Positions 6,101 through 6,991 of a stretch of DNA of 6,991 nt are shown here, piece after piece. The notes beneath the pieces were generated by a model. The model was not told the DNA's origin, made no database searches, and saw only the letters and a program-made list of their open reading frames with translations. Numbering within the stretch: the stretch's first letter is position 1; every line of letters starts with the position of its first letter. The stretch is from Candidatus Omnitrophota bacterium (GTDB lineage: Bacteria > Omnitrophota > Gorgyraeia > Gygaellales > Profunditerraquicolaceae). Location of the stretch: contig JAQTNM010000083.1 of assembly GCA_028713875.1 (NCBI GenBank), forward strand, positions 1 to 6,991, in the 5' to 3' direction. Made by a program: the position numbers and the translations under genes.

Positions 6101-6991
6101 GATCTCTTCCGAATCCGAATCAATGCTTATACCATCCCTTACTGCCTGGTCGCATTGCTGTAATAAATCCATAAGCGGTCCCGAGTTTGGTTCTTTTAAA
6201 GACTTCTTTAATGCTCCCAGCAAATATTTCCAATCCTCCTTAAGCATTGCTTCTTTTACCAATACTTCTTCCGCCGCTTCTCTAGCTAATTTTTCAGCTT
6301 CTTTGATGTTCTCTTTTTTGTTAATACGGTGGCTATTTTCGTGTCTTATTATTCTCTTCAGTAAAGCGGGGTTTTTGTCGTTTAGGTAAGTAATGAGGGA
6401 AAGGGGCAAAACGGTATAATATTCTTCAGTTATTCCTGGGAGCTTTGCATTCGTTGTTACGGCAGTTAAGAACCTGCGGGGAGAGGTGTGCCAAATCGCG
6501 GGAGGAGAATTATTGCGGACATCTGAATCGGAGAGCATAATATAAATATTCTCCTTACCCAATAATTTTACGAGCTGACTATTTTGGTCTATCTTAGTCT
6601 TGATATCTCCGGCTAAATCTTTAAATTTAATTAAGCGGTTTTGCTGCGCTGCTTCCTGCAGGATTTTCTCGGTCATCTTCTGGGCTTTTTCATCCATTGC
6701 GCCTTCTTTTGTATAGATCCCGAGTCCGCAGGCCTGATAGGAAGAAAACGCCGCTGCGGCGGATTGAGGCCCCCACCAGCCACGGAAGGTAAGCCAGAAT
6801 CTCTTTATATAACTCCGCAGCGACGTAAATCTAGAAAGCGCTTTCCCTGAGTTCAAAAATAAAAATCTAGGCAAAAAGCGGCTCTGTAGCCATAAAACTC
6901 CGGATCTTTGCCCTGATAATACCCTCTGCTTCGTAAAGCCAATCCCTGTATTTTGCAGCGGCGAACTAACAAAAGCAGTCAAGAATTGGGA
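2..6991 (-). CDS. Giant multidomain protein (HExxH, GT-B glycosyltransferase, GNAT, DMT transporter, class II FBPase, TPR), partial at both ends
   Basis: Reading the minus strand in the frame whose codons occupy plus-strand triplets starting at base 2, I checked every codon and found no stop in 2330 codons. With equal base use the chance of that is about (61/64)^2330, near 10^-48. Five recognisable domain families follow one another in this frame, each keeping its own motifs, so the frame is genuinely coding. Neither a start nor a stop is forced inside the window, and the true protein is longer on the left side at least. Module borders carry SSP[VL] motifs instead of stop codons, Shine-Dalgarno sites or spacers. 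This style matches giant proteins I recall from Candidatus Omnitrophota; that link was not checked by search. One caution: residues 1-95 lack acidic residues, so the start could be Met99 (bases 6695-6697), preceded by a weak AGAAGG four bases upstream. Coding status left of base 6697 is very secure. Confidence 0.95.
167..178 (-). other. SSPV linker motif after the TPR region (residues 2272-2275)
   Basis: Codons AGC TCG CCG GTG, preceded by a Gly/Gln-rich run (GVGQG). It separates the helical TPR segment from the unrecognised beta-like module at the left edge. Confidence 0.7.
194..664 (-). other. Tetratricopeptide (TPR) repeat region (residues 2110-2266)
   Basis: About three helix-turn-helix repeats follow the phosphatase. 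The best is residues 2126-2159, with YYQLGKAYG and FNKAEEAFMRS fitting the TPR pattern of Leu-Gly at 7-8, Tyr at 11 and Ala at 20. A second, with a loop inserted between its helices, ends in AIAYFEKALELSK (2193-2205). The third ends in YKSAEHYYTLRIKRDPTNPN (2235-2254), a classic TPR close. TPRs bind other proteins, so this segment may dock partners or fold back on the phosphatase. It ends just before the SSPV at 2272. A short helical tail with several Lys residues connects the two. Confidence 0.8.
668..2074 (-). other. Class II (GlpX-type) fructose-1,6-bisphosphatase domain, divergent (residues 1640-2108)
   Basis: Class II FBPase removes the 1-phosphate of fructose 1,6-bisphosphate in gluconeogenesis; relatives also use sedoheptulose 1,7-bisphosphate. 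Compared from memory with E. coli GlpX, the collinear blocks are clear: KNQAD (1716-1720, GlpX Lys29 to Asp33), VVIGEGERDEAPMLYIG (1741-1757, with Glu57 and Asp61 equivalents), LRPRH (1865-1869), LLADGT (1941-1946), GGVGPTEGVMAAAL (1963-1976, catalytic Glu213 equivalent at 1969), and DTRALAPGKEVVFIASAI (2045-2062). Oddities: the hallmark DPxEGT reads DVVELT (1781-1786), keeping Asp, Glu and Thr but losing Pro and Gly, with two extra residues before it; the following Gly-Gln-Ala-Asn block is absent; and about 56 charged helical residues (1884-1939) are inserted between GISI and LYLLADGT. It follows an SSSPL linker and runs into TPR repeats without one. Family membership is firm; activity on FBP is uncertain. 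Confidence 0.9.
2075..2086 (-). other. SSPL linker motif before the phosphatase (residues 1636-1639)
   Basis: Codons TCC AGC CCG CTT, preceded by another Ser (TCT). The Ser codons are in the opposite style from the other copies (TCN then AGC), so this copy is not a simple DNA duplicate of them. It precedes the N-terminal extension of the FBPase domain. Confidence 0.7.
2234..2245 (-). other. SSPL linker motif after the transporter (residues 1583-1586)
   Basis: Codons AGC TCT CCG CTG, preceded by Arg-Gly. It lies about 25 residues after the tenth membrane helix and opens the short spacer module. Confidence 0.7.
2312..3226 (-). other. DMT/EamA-family ten-helix transporter domain (residues 1256-1560)
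   Basis: Ten hydrophobic segments are readable, at about residues 1261-1280, 1293-1313, 1337-1361, 1366-1387, 1395-1413, 1418-1441, 1451-1473, 1479-1505, 1515-1536 and 1538-1557. This is the 5+5 inverted repeat of the drug/metabolite transporter superfamily. Both halves end in the EamA signature: SAPIFIALLSPFL with KKIIGIASAVVGVSIII in the first, NTSPVFTLVALSIV with IGVLLTISGIVFATI in the second. The positive loops after helix 2 (about 1310-1337), helix 4 (KMTAKK) and helix 6 (KKKTR) put these sides in the cytoplasm, so both ends of the domain face inward. The length, about 300 residues, is normal for a free-standing family member. Substrate is unknown; the family exports or imports amino acids, nucleotide sugars and other metabolites. 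Embedding it between soluble enzymes is unusual. Confidence 0.88.
3242..3253 (-). other. SSPV linker motif at the GNAT-transporter border (residues 1247-1250)
   Basis: Codons AGC TCG CCA GTA. It lies about 14 residues before the first membrane helix and directly after the GNAT domain, marking the switch from soluble enzyme to membrane domain. Confidence 0.7.
3254..3874 (-). other. GNAT-family N-acetyltransferase domain (residues 1040-1246)
   Basis: GNAT enzymes move an acetyl group from acetyl-CoA to an amine. The clearest sign is motif A: a strand (LAIQLIP, residues 1132-1138) followed by AYRKRGIADA (1141-1150), which supplies the R/Q-x-x-G-x-A/G loop that binds the CoA pyrophosphate, then a long helix ending in AKGARIYVA. 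The later YEKLLRRIGFK (1193-1203) fits motif B, the usual 'fYeklGF' end of the fold. At about 200 residues it is slightly longer than typical GNATs. The acceptor cannot be told from sequence; small molecules, sugars, peptides and protein N-termini are all known substrates. It is bordered by ASPI (1040-1043) ahead and SSPV (1247-1250) behind, so it looks like a self-contained module. An inactive GNAT-like fold cannot be excluded. Confidence 0.75.
3863..3874 (-). other. ASPI motif at the glycosyltransferase-GNAT border (residues 1040-1043)
   Basis: Ala-Ser-Pro-Ile follows a short Glu/Ser/Ala-rich stretch exactly where the glycosyltransferase ends and the GNAT begins. It resembles the SSP[VL] copies with the first Ser changed to Ala, so it is probably a variant of the same linker. 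The four-residue match is short and could be chance. Confidence 0.5.
3893..5761 (-). other. GT-B glycosyltransferase domain, glycogen synthase / alpha-glucan phosphorylase-like (residues 411-1033)
   Basis: The two-lobe layout of retaining GT-B enzymes is visible. The first lobe opens with SPEGRLAWKGGLGP (residues 419-432), like the glycine-rich nucleotide-sugar loop of glycogen synthase (GT5); the loop's usual Lys falls one place late here, with Trp426 in its position. FFTNDAQSAL (586-595) matches the HxNDWQTAL strand, THTYFNRRDY (636-645) the TxHN or TTHT strand, and VSAKHA with VTNG (699-723) the hinge. The second lobe starts at GYVGRLVPEK (831-840), keeping the Arg835 and Lys840 spacing of GlgA Arg300 and Lys305. 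EGSGFSE (925-931) holds the acidic residue equivalent to GlgA Glu377. About 100 residues lie between VTNG and GYVGR, roughly twice the GlgA spacing and more like alpha-glucan phosphorylase (GT35). At about 620 residues it exceeds GlgA (about 480). It likely transfers or releases glucose from a glucan in the cytoplasm; acceptor unknown. Confidence 0.8.
5762..6697 (-). other. N-terminal helical region with HExxH motif (residues 99-410), possible metallopeptidase-like domain
   Basis: This charged, mainly helical region begins at Met99 and runs into the glycosyltransferase with no SSP linker. Its one clear motif is His-Glu-Asn-Ser-His at residues 217-221 (bases 6329-6343), inside the stretch LKRIIRHENSHRI. 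It follows a helix, as the zinc-binding helix of HExxH peptidases does. Several Glu residues downstream (226, 231, 233, 238) could give the third ligand of a gluzincin, but I cannot pick one. The two inner positions are polar (Asn, Ser), which is less usual than the hydrophobic residues in most HExxH enzymes, so a chance match is possible. Residues 250-410 hold further helices and no motif I know. The lack of an SSP site before the glycosyltransferase suggests this region belongs to the same module. Peptidase function is inference only. Confidence 0.4.
6698..6955 (-). other. Acid-free, aromatic and basic segment (residues 13-98), or upstream non-coding sequence
   Basis: In the giant frame this stretch translates to a chain rich in Phe, Trp, Arg, Ser and Leu. 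No Asp or Glu occurs before Glu96, which is unlike every other part of the protein. Residues 31-90 alone hold four Trp, seven Phe and six Arg. I recognise no domain. For coding: the frame is open, and an SSPL motif like those at the other module borders lies just ahead of it at residues 9-12. Against coding: the composition; the Met at residue 99, which begins a normal charged helical region and has a weak AGAAGG four bases ahead; and a 32-codon stretch in the next frame (bases about 6869-6964) that looks more protein-like but is closed by stops on both sides. It could be a membrane-binding linker, a frameshifted piece, or the leader of a gene starting at Met99. Confidence 0.4.
6956..6967 (-). 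other. SSPL linker motif, copy 1 (residues 9-12)
   Basis: Codons AGT TCG CCG CTG. It sits at the right edge, ahead of the acid-free segment. If real, it shows that at least one more module lies to the right of the window. It is the least certain copy, because the sequence after it does not look like ordinary protein. Confidence 0.45.

Noticed and set aside
5380..6123. Two short minus-strand open stretches (5380-5571 and 5923-6123) in other frames
   Set aside because: They are out of frame with the giant gene, extremely rich in Arg and Lys, and lie within well-supported coding sequence.
6745..6761. Hairpin CGCCGC-A-GCGGCG followed by TTTT on the minus strand, terminator-like
   Set aside because: With a realistic loop only about four base pairs remain and the T run is four bases. 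It lies in the giant open frame, so it is too weak to call.
6877..6905. Promoter-like pair TTGGCT and TATTAT with a 15-base gap on the minus strand
   Set aside because: The gap is short and the first hexamer is a poor match. Such pairs are common by chance, and the stretch may be coding.

Overview
The window is dominated by one thing. A single reading frame on the minus strand is open from the right edge (base 6991) to the left edge (base 2): 2330 codons with no stop, and neither end of the gene lies inside. Residue numbers below count from the right edge, so residue n lies at bases 6992-3n to 6994-3n. All shorter open stretches on either strand overlap this frame and read as shadows of it. 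I see no RNA gene, CRISPR array, insertion sequence or convincing intergenic gap.

The frame encodes a chain of domains that normally sit in unrelated, separate proteins. In protein order (right to left) they are: an odd acid-free segment (about 13-98); a helical region with an HExxH motif (99-410); a GT-B glycosyltransferase resembling glycogen synthase and alpha-glucan phosphorylase (about 411-1033); a GNAT acetyltransferase (about 1043-1246); a ten-helix DMT/EamA transporter (about 1256-1560); a roughly 50-residue spacer; a divergent class II (GlpX-type) fructose-1,6-bisphosphatase (about 1640-2108); TPR repeats (about 2110-2266); and the start of an unrecognised domain (2276-2330). Most module borders carry a short Ser-Ser-Pro-Val/Leu motif (residues 9, 1247, 1583, 1636 and 2272), with a weaker Ala-Ser-Pro-Ile at 1040. 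The Ser codons differ between copies, so the motif is kept as protein, not as a DNA repeat.

Organism: giant multi-enzyme reading frames with SSP-type linkers match my recollection of Candidatus Omnitrophota (formerly OP3) and related uncultivated lineages in the Planctomycetota-Verrucomicrobiota-Chlamydiota (PVC) superphylum. This rests on memory of the protein style, not on a search. Base composition is moderate and codon use looks even across the recognised domains.

Working together: the transporter in the middle has an even number of helices, and its positively charged loops imply that both ends face the cytoplasm. Enzymes on both sides could therefore be tethered to the inner face of the membrane. 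A gluconeogenic phosphatase and an alpha-glucan-type glycosyltransferase on one chain suggest a link to sugar storage or envelope sugar supply, but that is inference. The chain could stay intact as a scaffold or be cut at the SSP sites like a polyprotein; sequence alone cannot decide.

Main uncertainty: the first 95 residues at the right edge contain no Asp or Glu. Either they are an unusual basic, aromatic segment after an SSPL linker, or the gene really starts near Met99 (base 6697) and bases 6698-6991 are upstream sequence.
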